A stretch of 15,743 nt of DNA from JAEHDI01 sp035455185 (GTDB taxonomy: Bacteria > Acidobacteriota > Terriglobia > Bryobacterales > Bryobacteraceae), in assembly GCA_035455185.1 (NCBI GenBank), contig DATIFQ010000192.1, positions 1 to 15,743 on the forward strand, given 5' to 3'. The translations under genes were made by a program, and so were the position numbers. Of this stretch, positions 1 through 6,335 are shown piece after piece (position 1 is the stretch's first letter; each line of letters opens with the position of its first letter). The notes under the pieces are model-generated. The model was not told where the DNA came from and ran no database searches. It worked only from the letters and a program-made list of their open reading frames with translations.

Positions 1-352
1 TGTCTCTCATTGTGGCGGTATCAGCGAGGCAAGGCGGATCGCGGCGATGGCGGAAACGTACCAGGTCACGGTCGCCTGTCACAATCCGCAAGGACCTGTG
101 AGCACGGCTGCTTCTACACATGTAGGATTTAGCGTCCCAAACTACCTGATCCAGGAGGTAGTGCGGAAGGATGTACCATGGCGGAACGACGTCGTGACGG
201 AGTCGCTGCCCATCGAGGGGGGGATCTGCCGTGCGCCGACGAAGCCCGGGCTTGGTGTGGAAGTCAATGAAACGGAAGCGGCGAAACACTCTTACGAGCC
301 GGAGGTTCTGATGGCATATCACCGCCGGGATGGTTCGGTGGCCGATTGGTAG
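1..352 (+). CDS. Galactonate dehydratase-like enolase-superfamily enzyme, C-terminal part (5' end outside window)
   Basis: The reading frame is open from base 2 (valine, serine, histidine, cysteine, then GGISEARRIAAMAE) and ends at TAG 350-352, so about 116 residues of a longer protein are visible. The ATG at 47 is internal. The text matches the C-terminal barrel end of mandelate racemase/D-galactonate dehydratase enzymes: GGISEARRIAAMAE, then CHNPQGPVSTAAS, LIQE and a terminal KPGLGVEV...HRRDGSVADW. In DgoD-type enzymes the histidine of the H-x-P-x-GP segment (here codon 80-82) and the glutamate of the following IQE segment are catalytic. Family role: Mg2+-dependent dehydration of a sugar acid to a 2-keto-3-deoxy acid in the cytoplasm. 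The exact substrate (galactonate, gluconate or another acid) cannot be told from this fragment, and the metal ligands lie upstream of the window. Confidence 0.88.
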   Translation, partial: VSHCGGISEARRIAAMAETYQVTVACHNPQGPVSTAASTHVGFSVPNYLIQEVVRKDVPWRNDVVTESLPIEGGICRAPTKPGLGVEVNETEAAKHSYEPEVLMAYHRRDGSVADW

Positions 353-385
353 CCAGAAGACGACGGTACCTGCGAGAAGCATCAC

Positions 386-391
386 TATAAA
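386..391 (+). promoter_or_regulatory. Possible -10 box ahead of the receiver gene leader
   Basis: TATAAA lies in the only clearly AT-rich stretch (381-404) between the dehydratase stop and the receiver gene. Transcription from it would begin near 398, exactly where the folded leader element starts. No convincing -35 hexamer is visible at the usual distance, so this is a weak call based on position and composition. Confidence 0.3.
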
Positions 392-400
392 AATAGAAAA

Positions 401-455
401 TTAACAGGGGGCAACCTTCACAAAAGTGACGCAAATTCCCTGCCGGTTTCCCGGT
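401..455 (+). ncRNA. Structured leader, possible degenerate c-di-GMP-I (GEMM) riboswitch
   Basis: CAGGG (405-409) pairs with CCCTG (438-442) and encloses a small stem TCAC/GTGA (418-421 with 426-429) with an AAAA tetraloop. The 5' internal strand reads GGCAACC (410-416) and the 3' strand reads GACGCAAA (428-435). Known GEMM aptamers carry GGCAAACC before a tetraloop hairpin and GGGACGCAAA after it, so order and text are similar but not identical. The usual GCC after GACGCAAA is replaced by TTCCC. A second hairpin, GCCGG/CCGGT (442-446 with 451-455), follows and could be part of an expression platform, although it shares base 442 with the outer stem. The element lies 46 bases before a receiver gene. 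It may instead be an unrelated structured 5' leader. Confidence 0.35.
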
Positions 456-500
456 AGTTTGGGGTATAGTTAGGGTACCGAGAAAGGACTACGGTAGTAA

Positions 501-947
501 ATGGTAAGAAGCCCCCGCGATCCCAGGCGCCGGATCCTAGAGTTGGCCCGTGTCCTGCTGGTGGACGACAATCCGACGTCACGCCTGACCCTGCAGACAG
601 TACTGGAGGCCGGCGGGTACCATGTCGAGGGTGCTGCGTCAGCCGCAGAGGCGGTAGGCAAGTTGGAAGGATCGGAATTCGAGCTTGTGCTCAGCGATCT
701 GCACATGGAATCGCCCGAGGCCGGATTGAAGGTTCTCGCTCACGCTCGGATGATGGACTACAAGCCTGCGACGGCATTGATTGCGACCTATCAGGATTCG
801 CCAGGGCGAACCAATTCGCGCAAGGGAAACCAAGCGGTGCTGATCGAGTCCGAAGATCTGCCTGAGTTGTTGAGCAAGGTCGCTCAGTTGATCAGCGAGC
901 GGGCTACCAGGCGAGTGGAGCGAGAACTCAGACACGCCGGGGTTTGA
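501..947 (+). CDS. Orphan response-regulator receiver domain protein
   Basis: A 148-residue single-domain CheY-like protein. The acid pair is D22-D23 in VLLVDDN, the phospho-acceptor is D66 in LVLSDLHM, and the switch threonine is T96 in ALIATY. The receiver covers about residues 16-130 and a short charged helix ends the protein. No output domain is present. The conserved lysine that normally follows the fourth strand is not visible: the equivalent stretch reads AVLIESEDL. This could change phosphorylation-dependent switching. The ATG at 501 has AGAAAGGA at 481-488, somewhat far upstream. A TTG at 543 would give a start directly before the receiver, so the first 14 residues are uncertain. It ends tail-to-tail with the hydrolase gene, overlapping by 20 bases. 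Confidence 0.85.
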   Translation: MVRSPRDPRRRILELARVLLVDDNPTSRLTLQTVLEAGGYHVEGAASAAEAVGKLEGSEFELVLSDLHMESPEAGLKVLAHARMMDYKPATALIATYQDSPGRTNSRKGNQAVLIESEDLPELLSKVAQLISERATRRVERELRHAGV

Positions 948-1575
948 CAGCCGGTCCCAGCCGGTAAACCGCCTCCTCAAAGTCATCGAGGGCACCTCCA
1001 AAGAAGTGATCCCGGGCATCTACCCAAACAAGCTTTTTGGGTTCCTTGAGTCGTTCGAAAAACTCCCGTACCGCCGGAGGAGGGCCATGTTCGTCCCCGG
1101 TGCTCTGGATGAAGATTTTCGGCACCTTGCATAGTCCGAGAGCATCTTTGTCGCGGTATACGGTGGGGAAACCAACAGCGATGACACGGCCTGCGTCCGT
1201 CCGCGAACAGGCAACGCGAAGGGCGACACGGGATCCGAACGAGAAGCCGGCCAGGGTGTACGGCAAGCCAGGATAGCGGCCGAGCACGTAATCGAGAGCG
1301 GCATGGGCGTCCTCAACTTCGCCCTCTCCGTGATCGTACGTCCCCTCGCTTAGGTGGACGCCACGGAAGTTGAACCGAAGCACCACCGCGCCAAGGCGCC
1401 GCAGACCTCGCGCGATACGGTAGACGACTTTGTTGTGCATGGTACCGCCGTGCCGGGGATGCGGATGGCAGACCAGTGCAACTTCCGCCGGGTCTTGGTT
1501 TTCTGGTTCCTCCAGGAGCGCTTCGAGCCTGCCGGCGGGACCGTCGAGCATGAGCGACTCTAGGCGCCGCGGCAT
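928..1575 (-). CDS. Alpha/beta hydrolase of the YcjL/COG2945-like family
   Basis: A 215-residue protein with the family signature HPHPRHGGTMHNKVV (about residues 37-51). The nucleophile elbow G-F-S-F-G places the likely catalytic serine at S112. The acid is probably D161 in STGDEHG and the histidine H190 in DHFFGG. Length and motif order fit small cytoplasmic serine hydrolases of this group, whose natural substrates are poorly known (esters, or possibly dienelactone-like compounds). It is the last gene of the minus-strand operon. Its ATG (1573-1575) overlaps the yajQ stop as TGATG, which suggests translational coupling. No signal peptide is visible. Confidence 0.87.
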   Translation of the reverse strand: MPRRLESLMLDGPAGRLEALLEEPENQDPAEVALVCHPHPRHGGTMHNKVVYRIARGLRRLGAVVLRFNFRGVHLSEGTYDHGEGEVEDAHAALDYVLGRYPGLPYTLAGFSFGSRVALRVACSRTDAGRVIAVGFPTVYRDKDALGLCKVPKIFIQSTGDEHGPPPAVREFFERLKEPKKLVWVDARDHFFGGALDDFEEAVYRLGPAVKPRRV

Positions 1576-2075
1576 CAGTTCGTCCGATAGTTGGTGAACT
1601 GCATGTCGATCCCAAAATCTTCGGAGTTGAGCTTGCGGATGACAGCCTGGAGAACGTCGCGGTCGCGGCCGCTGATGCGGACGAAGTCGCCTTGGATCGA
1701 GGCCTGCACCTTCAGCTTGGATTCCTTGACGCGTTTCACGATCTCCCGCGCTTTCTCGATCGGAATCCCCTGCTGGAGCGAGATGTCCTGGCGGACGGTG
1801 GAACCGGCGGCCGGCGTAACCTGTCCGTAGGTGAGGCCTTTCAGCGGCACCTTTCGCTTGACGAGTTTCTGTTCGAGAATGTCGATGACTGCTTTCAGCT
1901 TGAATTCATCCTGGCTGGCGAGAAGGACTTTCTTGTCTTTCTCGTTCAGCTCGATGGTCGAGTGGGAGTTCTTGAGGTCAAAGCGGGTGCCAATCTCCTT
2001 GAGAGACTGCTGAATGGCGTTGTTCACTTCCGCCAGAACGATTTTGGAGACGATATCGAAGCTATTGTCGGGCAT
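1575..2075 (-). CDS. yajQ: YajQ family nucleotide-binding protein (UPF0234)
   Basis: A 166-residue protein, the usual length of the family. It has the hallmark start SFDIVSKI, then FDLKNS (residues 32-37), the QDEFKLKAVIDIL segment, the RQDISLQQGIP loop, and the closing SGRDRDVLQAVI...DFGIDMQFTNYR. YajQ proteins have two similar alpha/beta lobes and bind nucleotides. In Xanthomonas and Pseudomonas a homologue is reported to bind c-di-GMP and act with a transcription factor; whether this one does so is not shown by sequence. It starts 52 bases after the stop of the response-regulator gene and overlaps the next gene by one base. Confidence 0.95.
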   Translation of the reverse strand: MPDNSFDIVSKIVLAEVNNAIQQSLKEIGTRFDLKNSHSTIELNEKDKKVLLASQDEFKLKAVIDILEQKLVKRKVPLKGLTYGQVTPAAGSTVRQDISLQQGIPIEKAREIVKRVKESKLKVQASIQGDFVRISGRDRDVLQAVIRKLNSEDFGIDMQFTNYRTN

Positions 2076-2127
2076 CAGTAGATCCGGAGCCTTGATGGTT
2101 GGATGATTCCGGGATAGATGGAGACGC

Positions 2128-2742
2128 TCATTTCCGCAGGGAGTGAAGGACCTTCTCCGTGATCTCCTCGATCAGAGAGGGAAACGCAGCGTCAAGAGCT
2201 ACGGTCACAGCGGCACGGACGCGCTCGGGGTCGACCTCCTGTGCGGCATCCCCCAGTGGTGATGCCGCCACGGGAAGCTCGGGCTGCGGAGCCGCAGGCG
2301 GTTCTTCGTGCTGCCCCAGGGAAGACGCTGCCGTCTGCTCGGCGCGGGCGACCCTCATCGCTTCCCGATCCGCTTGCGCCGCGAGGATCAGCGGCCGGAC
2401 GATGTCAATGACCATAGAAGCCTCGAACGGCTTCTTCAACGTTGCATCTGCCTGGACGCGCTTCGTCTCCTCCTCGTCGAGCGGTTCGAGCGCGCCAGCC
2501 GTCAAGACGACGCGGGTATGTCGGCGCGCAGGGTCCGTCTTGACACGACGGCAGATCTCAAAACCGGAGCGTTGGGGGAGAAAAACGTCGGCGAGGATCA
2601 CGTCCGGATCGACATCGGGCAGGCGAACGAGAGCGCTTTCGCCATCGGTAACGGTAACTACCTCGAATCCCTCCTCGCGCAGAATCCATTCACCCATGCG
2701 CTGGGCGTGGGGGCTGTCGTCGGCGAGGAGGACGCGGCTCAT
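2128..2742 (-). CDS. Response regulator with receiver domain and C-terminal helical tail
   Basis: A 204-residue protein. The receiver covers about residues 3-120, with D8-D9, phospho-acceptor D52 in VILADVF, T81 in VVLTAG and K104 in LKKPF. All key residues are present. A low-complexity Ala/Pro/Gln linker (about 130-165) leads to a final helix (about 168-204, ending IEEITEKVLHSLRK) with no recognised DNA-binding or enzymatic domain. The last segment may be a protein-interaction helix. The ATG follows the TAG of the bamD-like gene by 12 bases, so the two are almost certainly co-transcribed. No strong Shine-Dalgarno is seen, which fits translation by re-initiation. A partner histidine kinase is not in the window. 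Confidence 0.88.
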   Translation of the reverse strand: MSRVLLADDSPHAQRMGEWILREEGFEVVTVTDGESALVRLPDVDPDVILADVFLPQRSGFEICRRVKTDPARRHTRVVLTAGALEPLDEEETKRVQADATLKKPFEASMVIDIVRPLILAAQADREAMRVARAEQTAASSLGQHEEPPAAPQPELPVAASPLGDAAQEVDPERVRAAVTVALDAAFPSLIEEITEKVLHSLRK

Positions 2743-2754
2743 CCGATGGGAGCC

Positions 2755-3951
2755 CTATTTCTTCTTTTTCTGGTCCTTCTTCTTCGATTCCGCTTGGCCG
2801 GAGGCCTGTTGCGGGTCCTGCGCGGGCGCCGGAGCGCTCAATCGGGCATCCGGTTTGGTGTCGAGGGCGGAGGAGTCGCCGCCAACCGTCGAGACGGTCA
2901 CGTCGGCGGTAACCGCACCCGGACCCCCGGCGGCCGCCGGCACGCTCAGCGGGACTCCGGGACGCATGGCGGCCATGGACGGAGCGCCGGACTTGGCCGC
3001 GGGCGAGGTATCGGGACTCTTGCGGAAAATGCCCCAGAAATGACTCATCATCCCGGGCTTGTCGTAGTTTTCAAGCTCGTACTTCATGCGGGCGAGCGCG
3101 ACGGGGTCAGGCTCGGGAACCGGGGCCTCCATCGACTGGAGCAGCTTCTTCGCCTCATCCACATATTCGCTCAGGGGATACTCGCGAACGATGCGAGAGT
3201 AGGCTTGGACACTCCTGTCGCGGAAGCGGGGGCCCATCTTGGAGTAAGCGTCGCCGAGCCGCCACAAAGAGTCGTCCGCCTTGCTGAAGAGAGGGTAGTG
3301 GTCGGTGAGGGATTGAAGACGGTTGGCGGCGGAGGGATTGCTGCCTTTGGTGTGATAGAACACGCCGACACGGTACTCGTGTTCGGCGAGCACTTCCTGG
3401 ATGTTTCGCAGCAACTGCTGGGCGCGGGGAGCGAACTTGCTGTTCGGAAATTGCACGAGGACCTGCCGGCACTCGTCCTCGGCGCGTAGTGCGTGAGTGG
3501 TGTCCCGATCCGCCTTTTCCATCTGCCGGTAGTGAATCATGCAGACTTTTTCCTGCGCCTCTGCGGATTCCTCGAGAGTGGGATAGAAGAGGATGAAATC
3601 CTTGTACTCGGCCTCCGCTTGCGCGAGACCGTGCGAACCCCCTTCACGGAACCAGGCGTCGGCGACGGCGAGCTTGGCTTTCGCCAGAAACTCGCTGGTG
3701 TCGTAAGTACTGATCAGCGTCTGCAACGTGAGGCGGGCAATGTCGTAACGACCCTTTTCGATATCCTTGATCGCCTTGTCGAAGAGGACTTTGTCGGGCT
3801 GCAGTGTGTCTTTCGTGATCGGGTTCTCATATTTCTTTCTCCCGCATCCAAGAGTCACGAGCAGCCCGGCCGCCAGCACGGCCAGAGCGATCCGCTCCAG
3901 AACTAGCCTTGCTTTTGTTTCCATAAGACACCAACACTCGCCGGGCGTCAT
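2755..3951 (-). CDS. bamD: BamD-like outer-membrane assembly lipoprotein with long C-terminal tail
   Basis: A hydrophobic N-terminal stretch (about residues 18-35) ends in LVTLGC, a lipoprotein signal with C36 as the lipidated cysteine (threonine at -3 is less usual). Tetratricopeptide-like repeats follow (about residues 50-275), including the ARLTLQTLISTYDTSEF, AEAEYKDFILFYP and VQAYSRIVREYPLSEY segments typical of BamD/YfiO. In other bacteria BamD is the periplasmic lipoprotein that helps BamA insert outer-membrane beta-barrels. About 120 extra residues, rich in Ala/Pro/Ser/Gly and ending in a lysine-rich cluster, extend past the usual end of about 245 residues. Two starts are possible. The ATG at 3949-3951 overlaps the rpe stop as ATGA. 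The ATG at 3922-3924 gives a more ordinary 27-residue signal peptide. Neither has a clear Shine-Dalgarno. Confidence 0.83.
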   Translation of the reverse strand: MTPGECWCLMETKARLVLERIALAVLAAGLLVTLGCGRKKYENPITKDTLQPDKVLFDKAIKDIEKGRYDIARLTLQTLISTYDTSEFLAKAKLAVADAWFREGGSHGLAQAEAEYKDFILFYPTLEESAEAQEKVCMIHYRQMEKADRDTTHALRAEDECRQVLVQFPNSKFAPRAQQLLRNIQEVLAEHEYRVGVFYHTKGSNPSAANRLQSLTDHYPLFSKADDSLWRLGDAYSKMGPRFRDRSVQAYSRIVREYPLSEYVDEAKKLLQSMEAPVPEPDPVALARMKYELENYDKPGMMSHFWGIFRKSPDTSPAAKSGAPSMAAMRPGVPLSVPAAAGGPGAVTADVTVSTVGGDSSALDTKPDARLSAPAPAQDPQQASGQAESKKKDQKKKK

Positions 3952-4622
3952 GCCCGGACGGCATTCGACTCCTGTGCGATCCTTCGCATTTCCACGACCG
4001 TGGCGGCCGGATCGGGGCTCAGAAACACTGTTGCTCCCGCGACTACCCAGTCGACTCCCACGCGCACGACTTCCGAAAGATTCTCCAGCGTGACTCCGCC
4101 GTCGATCTCAATCGGGAATTTCAGTCCCATCTCGCGGCGCCGGGTCGCGACCCAGCGTACTTTCTCCAGCGTCCGCGGAATCAGTTGCTGGCCGCCAAAA
4201 CCGGGATTCACGCTCATGATCAGCACGAAGTCGGCCAGCCCAAACACCTCTTCCAACATTGTAGCGGGCGTCGACGGATTCAGCACGACGCCGGCCAGCG
4301 CACCCTCGCTCTGGATGAGCCGGAGCGTCCGGTCCAAGTGAGGACACGCTTCCTGATGGACGGAGATCTGGTCCGCACCCGCTTCAACGAAGAGAGGAAC
4401 GTACGGGTCGGGATTGGTGATCATGAAGTGCACGTCGAGGGTGAGCTTCGTCACCTTCCGGATAGAGCGCAGGACCGGAGGGCCGACCGTCAGGTTTGGC
4501 ACGAAGTGGCCATCCATGACGTCGACGTGGAGCATCGTGGCCCCGCCGCGCTCGACTTTGGCGATCTCCTCACCCAGCCGCGAGAAGTCAGCGGACAGGA
4601 TGGACGGTATTATTTCCAACAT
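3948..4622 (-). CDS. rpe: Ribulose-phosphate 3-epimerase
   Basis: A 224-residue TIM-barrel enzyme of normal length, starting IIPSILSADF. Metal-binding and catalytic residues are visible: H32 and D34 in HVDVMDGHFVPN, H65 in DVHFM, and D174 in IEIDGGV. The MSVNPGFGGQ phosphate-binding loop is at about 136-145. It interconverts ribulose 5-phosphate and xylulose 5-phosphate in the pentose phosphate pathway in the cytoplasm. It starts 9 bases after the rsmB stop, and its own stop overlaps the upstream candidate start of the bamD-like gene, so it sits inside an operon. Confidence 0.97.
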   Translation of the reverse strand: MLEIIPSILSADFSRLGEEIAKVERGGATMLHVDVMDGHFVPNLTVGPPVLRSIRKVTKLTLDVHFMITNPDPYVPLFVEAGADQISVHQEACPHLDRTLRLIQSEGALAGVVLNPSTPATMLEEVFGLADFVLIMSVNPGFGGQQLIPRTLEKVRWVATRRREMGLKFPIEIDGGVTLENLSEVVRVGVDWVVAGATVFLSPDPAATVVEMRRIAQESNAVRA

Positions 4623-4631
4623 GTTGCGGGA

Positions 4632-5777
4632 CTAGTTCGATGGTATCACAGCGGCGAAGAAACCGTCGCCTGGATCGACGCCAGGAAGCCGGCGGAGGAT
4701 TTTATCCGGCAGGCGCCCAAGAACCTTCTCAAGTACTGCCTCGTTCTCCTCCCGCTCAAGCGAGCAGGTGGAGTAAACGAGCCGTCCACCGGGCGCAAGA
4801 GCATCGAGCGCTCGGGTCAGCATTTTCACCTGGCGGTCATGAAACCTCGGCAGGTCGCTGGGCTGCAAGCGCCACTTGATCTCCGGGTTCCTGCCGAGGG
4901 TGCCGGTGCCCGAGCAGGGAGCGTCGAGGAGTATCCGCTCAAAACGGCGGCGGAACGGCAGCGGTTCGGAGACATCGGCGACGACACGGCCGCAGCGCAG
5001 CCCTTTCAGCGCAGCCAATCTGAGCGGGCTGATGTCGCAAGCGACGGCTTGGACGCCTTGTTCGAGCGCTTGCGCCGTTTTGTTACCAGGGGCCGCGCAA
5101 AGGTCCAGAAAAGTGGCGCCCGATTCGAGTTCGAGCAGCGGAATGATGGACTGTGAACCGATGTCCTGAATACGAAGGCGGGACGGCTCCCCGGAAACCA
5201 CGCGATAGCAGCCCGGCGGGCCACATGGTTCCAATTCGACACCTTCGACGGACACTCCCTGGGGAACGCGGACCCACGTTTCAGGAGGCTTGAGAAATGC
5301 GAGAGCAATCCGCTCCGCAGTGGATGCGCCGAACTGGCGCGTCCAACTTTCGAGCAACCACGCAGGGTGAGACAGGGCGGTCACCCGGTCCAGCCATGCG
5401 ACGGGTCCCCTGTCGATTTTTCTGAGCACGGCGTTGACGAAACCCGCCGCGGAGGATTTTCGCGCCGTCCGCACGAGGCCGACACTTTCGGCGACGGCGG
5501 CGTGGCGGGGGATTCGGTCAAGGTATCGCAGTTGGTAGATTCCGATCCGGAGCGCGATTCGCACTTCCGGATCAAGCCGTTCCGCGGGCCGGCCGGAAGC
5601 GCGTGCGATGAGCGCATCCAGCTGCGCCTGCATGCGAAGGCATCCAAAGACGATTTCGGATGCCAGCCCGGCGTCCCGCGCGTCGAGTCCATCGGATCTG
5701 CGAAGGAGGTCCGATGCGTGTGCACCGGCCGGGATGCGCAGAAGTATGCGAAAGGCAACGTGGCGCGCCGGAGACAT
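4632..5777 (-). CDS. rsmB: 16S rRNA (cytosine(967)-C(5))-methyltransferase RsmB
   Basis: A 381-residue protein, a little shorter than the usual roughly 430. An N-terminal NusB-like helical RNA-binding domain covers about residues 2-130. The Rossmann methyltransferase half follows, with SAM motif DLCAAPGNKT (225-234), DAPCSGTG (285-292, cysteine C288) and YSTCSL (335-340, catalytic-type cysteine C338), then EENE. The two cysteines are the pair expected of 5-methylcytosine RNA methyltransferases. The protein methylates C967 of 16S rRNA using S-adenosylmethionine. It is the first clear gene of the minus-strand operon. Its ATG (5775-5777) has a good GGAG ribosome binding site. Confidence 0.94.
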   Translation of the reverse strand: MSPARHVAFRILLRIPAGAHASDLLRRSDGLDARDAGLASEIVFGCLRMQAQLDALIARASGRPAERLDPEVRIALRIGIYQLRYLDRIPRHAAVAESVGLVRTARKSSAAGFVNAVLRKIDRGPVAWLDRVTALSHPAWLLESWTRQFGASTAERIALAFLKPPETWVRVPQGVSVEGVELEPCGPPGCYRVVSGEPSRLRIQDIGSQSIIPLLELESGATFLDLCAAPGNKTAQALEQGVQAVACDISPLRLAALKGLRCGRVVADVSEPLPFRRRFERILLDAPCSGTGTLGRNPEIKWRLQPSDLPRFHDRQVKMLTRALDALAPGGRLVYSTCSLEREENEAVLEKVLGRLPDKILRRLPGVDPGDGFFAAVIPSN

Positions 5778-5780
5778 GGC

Positions 5781-5787
5781 TTTCTCC
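5781..5787 (-). promoter_or_regulatory. Ribosome binding site of rsmB
   Basis: Read on the minus strand this is GGAGAAA, with GGAG ending six bases before the rsmB ATG. It is the clearest Shine-Dalgarno in the operon and fixes the start at 5777. Confidence 0.7.
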
Positions 5788-5852
5788 GTTATCCCACGAT
5801 CGCCCGCGGATCGCGAGCCGGCCGGCCGGCAGACGTTTACAGAGCGCAGCGC

Positions 5853-6047
5853 TTACGAGGCGCTCCGGTGCACTTTCGGATCGCGACGGCGACGGTGACC
5901 CGTCGAACTTCCACGGCGACCTCGCTCGTAGGCCTGCAAAGAGCGGATCAGGGCATCGATGGTTCTTCGCCGGCGGTATAGGCGAACCAGTTCGCGGGAG
6001 TACGTCCCAGACGGACCCGCGGAGGGGGAGGTCGGAATGCGTGTCAT
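5853..6047 (-). CDS. Possible small basic protein upstream of rsmB
   Basis: A 64-residue frame from ATG 6045-6047 to TAA. The middle reads YSRELVRLYRRRRTIDALI, then RSLQAYERGRR, an amphipathic helix with regular hydrophobic spacing. This resembles the short L-x-x-ER-x-x-I-x-x-L helices found in many small hypothetical proteins of high-GC soil bacteria. The tail is arginine-rich and could be chance coding. A GTG at 6081-6083 would add 12 residues. No good Shine-Dalgarno precedes the ATG. If real, it lies 75 bases before rsmB on the same strand and could be the operon's first gene. Function unknown. Confidence 0.33.
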   Translation of the reverse strand: MTRIPTSPSAGPSGTYSRELVRLYRRRRTIDALIRSLQAYERGRRGSSTGHRRRRDPKVHRSAS

Positions 6048-6048
6048 T

Positions 6049-6070
6049 GCGCTAGGGTACCCTGAAGCGC
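6049..6070. repeat. Near-perfect inverted repeat (operator- or hairpin-like)
   Basis: A perfect 10-bp palindrome, AGGGTACCCT (6054-6063), is flanked by GCGCT on the left (6049-6053) and AGCGC on the right (6066-6070), with GA as the only asymmetry. Such symmetry in a divergent promoter region fits a dimeric regulator's site, but no regulator can be named. Confidence 0.4.
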
Positions 6071-6322
6071 AGAAAAGTACCACGGGACGAAAGTAACATT
6101 CCCATTGCGCAAATGAGGGTTCCGGAGTGGGACTGTACTATCCATCGGAATACCGCGCCATTAACTTTGATTGGTGACAGTATTCGTAACCTACTGATTC
6201 TCCGTGGGAACGCCAGCAGCCGCAGTCGCGGATCACACCTCTAACCTCGGTTAATGGTGTACTGGCATCCCGTACCACGTAGACTGTCCGAAAGATAGGG
6301 AAGTAAGGACGCTAAGTACCTT

Positions 6323-6328
6323 TATATT
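6323..6328 (+). promoter_or_regulatory. Possible -10 box of the PilZ gene
   Basis: TATATT sits in the AT-rich stretch immediately before the PilZ gene. Initiation 7-8 bases downstream would fall at the ATG 6336, so the transcript would be nearly leaderless. This agrees with the absence of a Shine-Dalgarno there. No recognisable -35 box is present. Confidence 0.3.
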
Positions 6329-6335
6329 CTTATAT

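Larger units (their letters stand above)
5778..6335. other. Divergent intergenic region between rsmB and the PilZ gene
   Basis: 558 bases separate the divergent rsmB and PilZ starts. Apart from the doubtful small minus-strand gene, it holds a near-palindrome (6049-6070), a copy of the TGGRACTGTACTA motif (6128-6140), a GAAA-type stem-loop (6284-6298) and an AT-rich promoter-like stretch (6321-6337). Promoters for both directions must lie here, but no -35/-10 pair with both boxes close to consensus was found. Bases 6141-6283 show nothing I can name. Confidence 0.6.

Noticed and set aside
2308..3489. A 393-codon plus-strand open frame opposite the bamD-like and response-regulator genes
   Set aside because: It is antisense to two well-supported genes, has a low-complexity arginine/glycine-rich translation and no ribosome binding site. 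High GC content explains the open frame.
4185..5156. A 323-codon plus-strand frame across rpe and rsmB
   Set aside because: It crosses the boundary of two conserved minus-strand genes and shows no domain.
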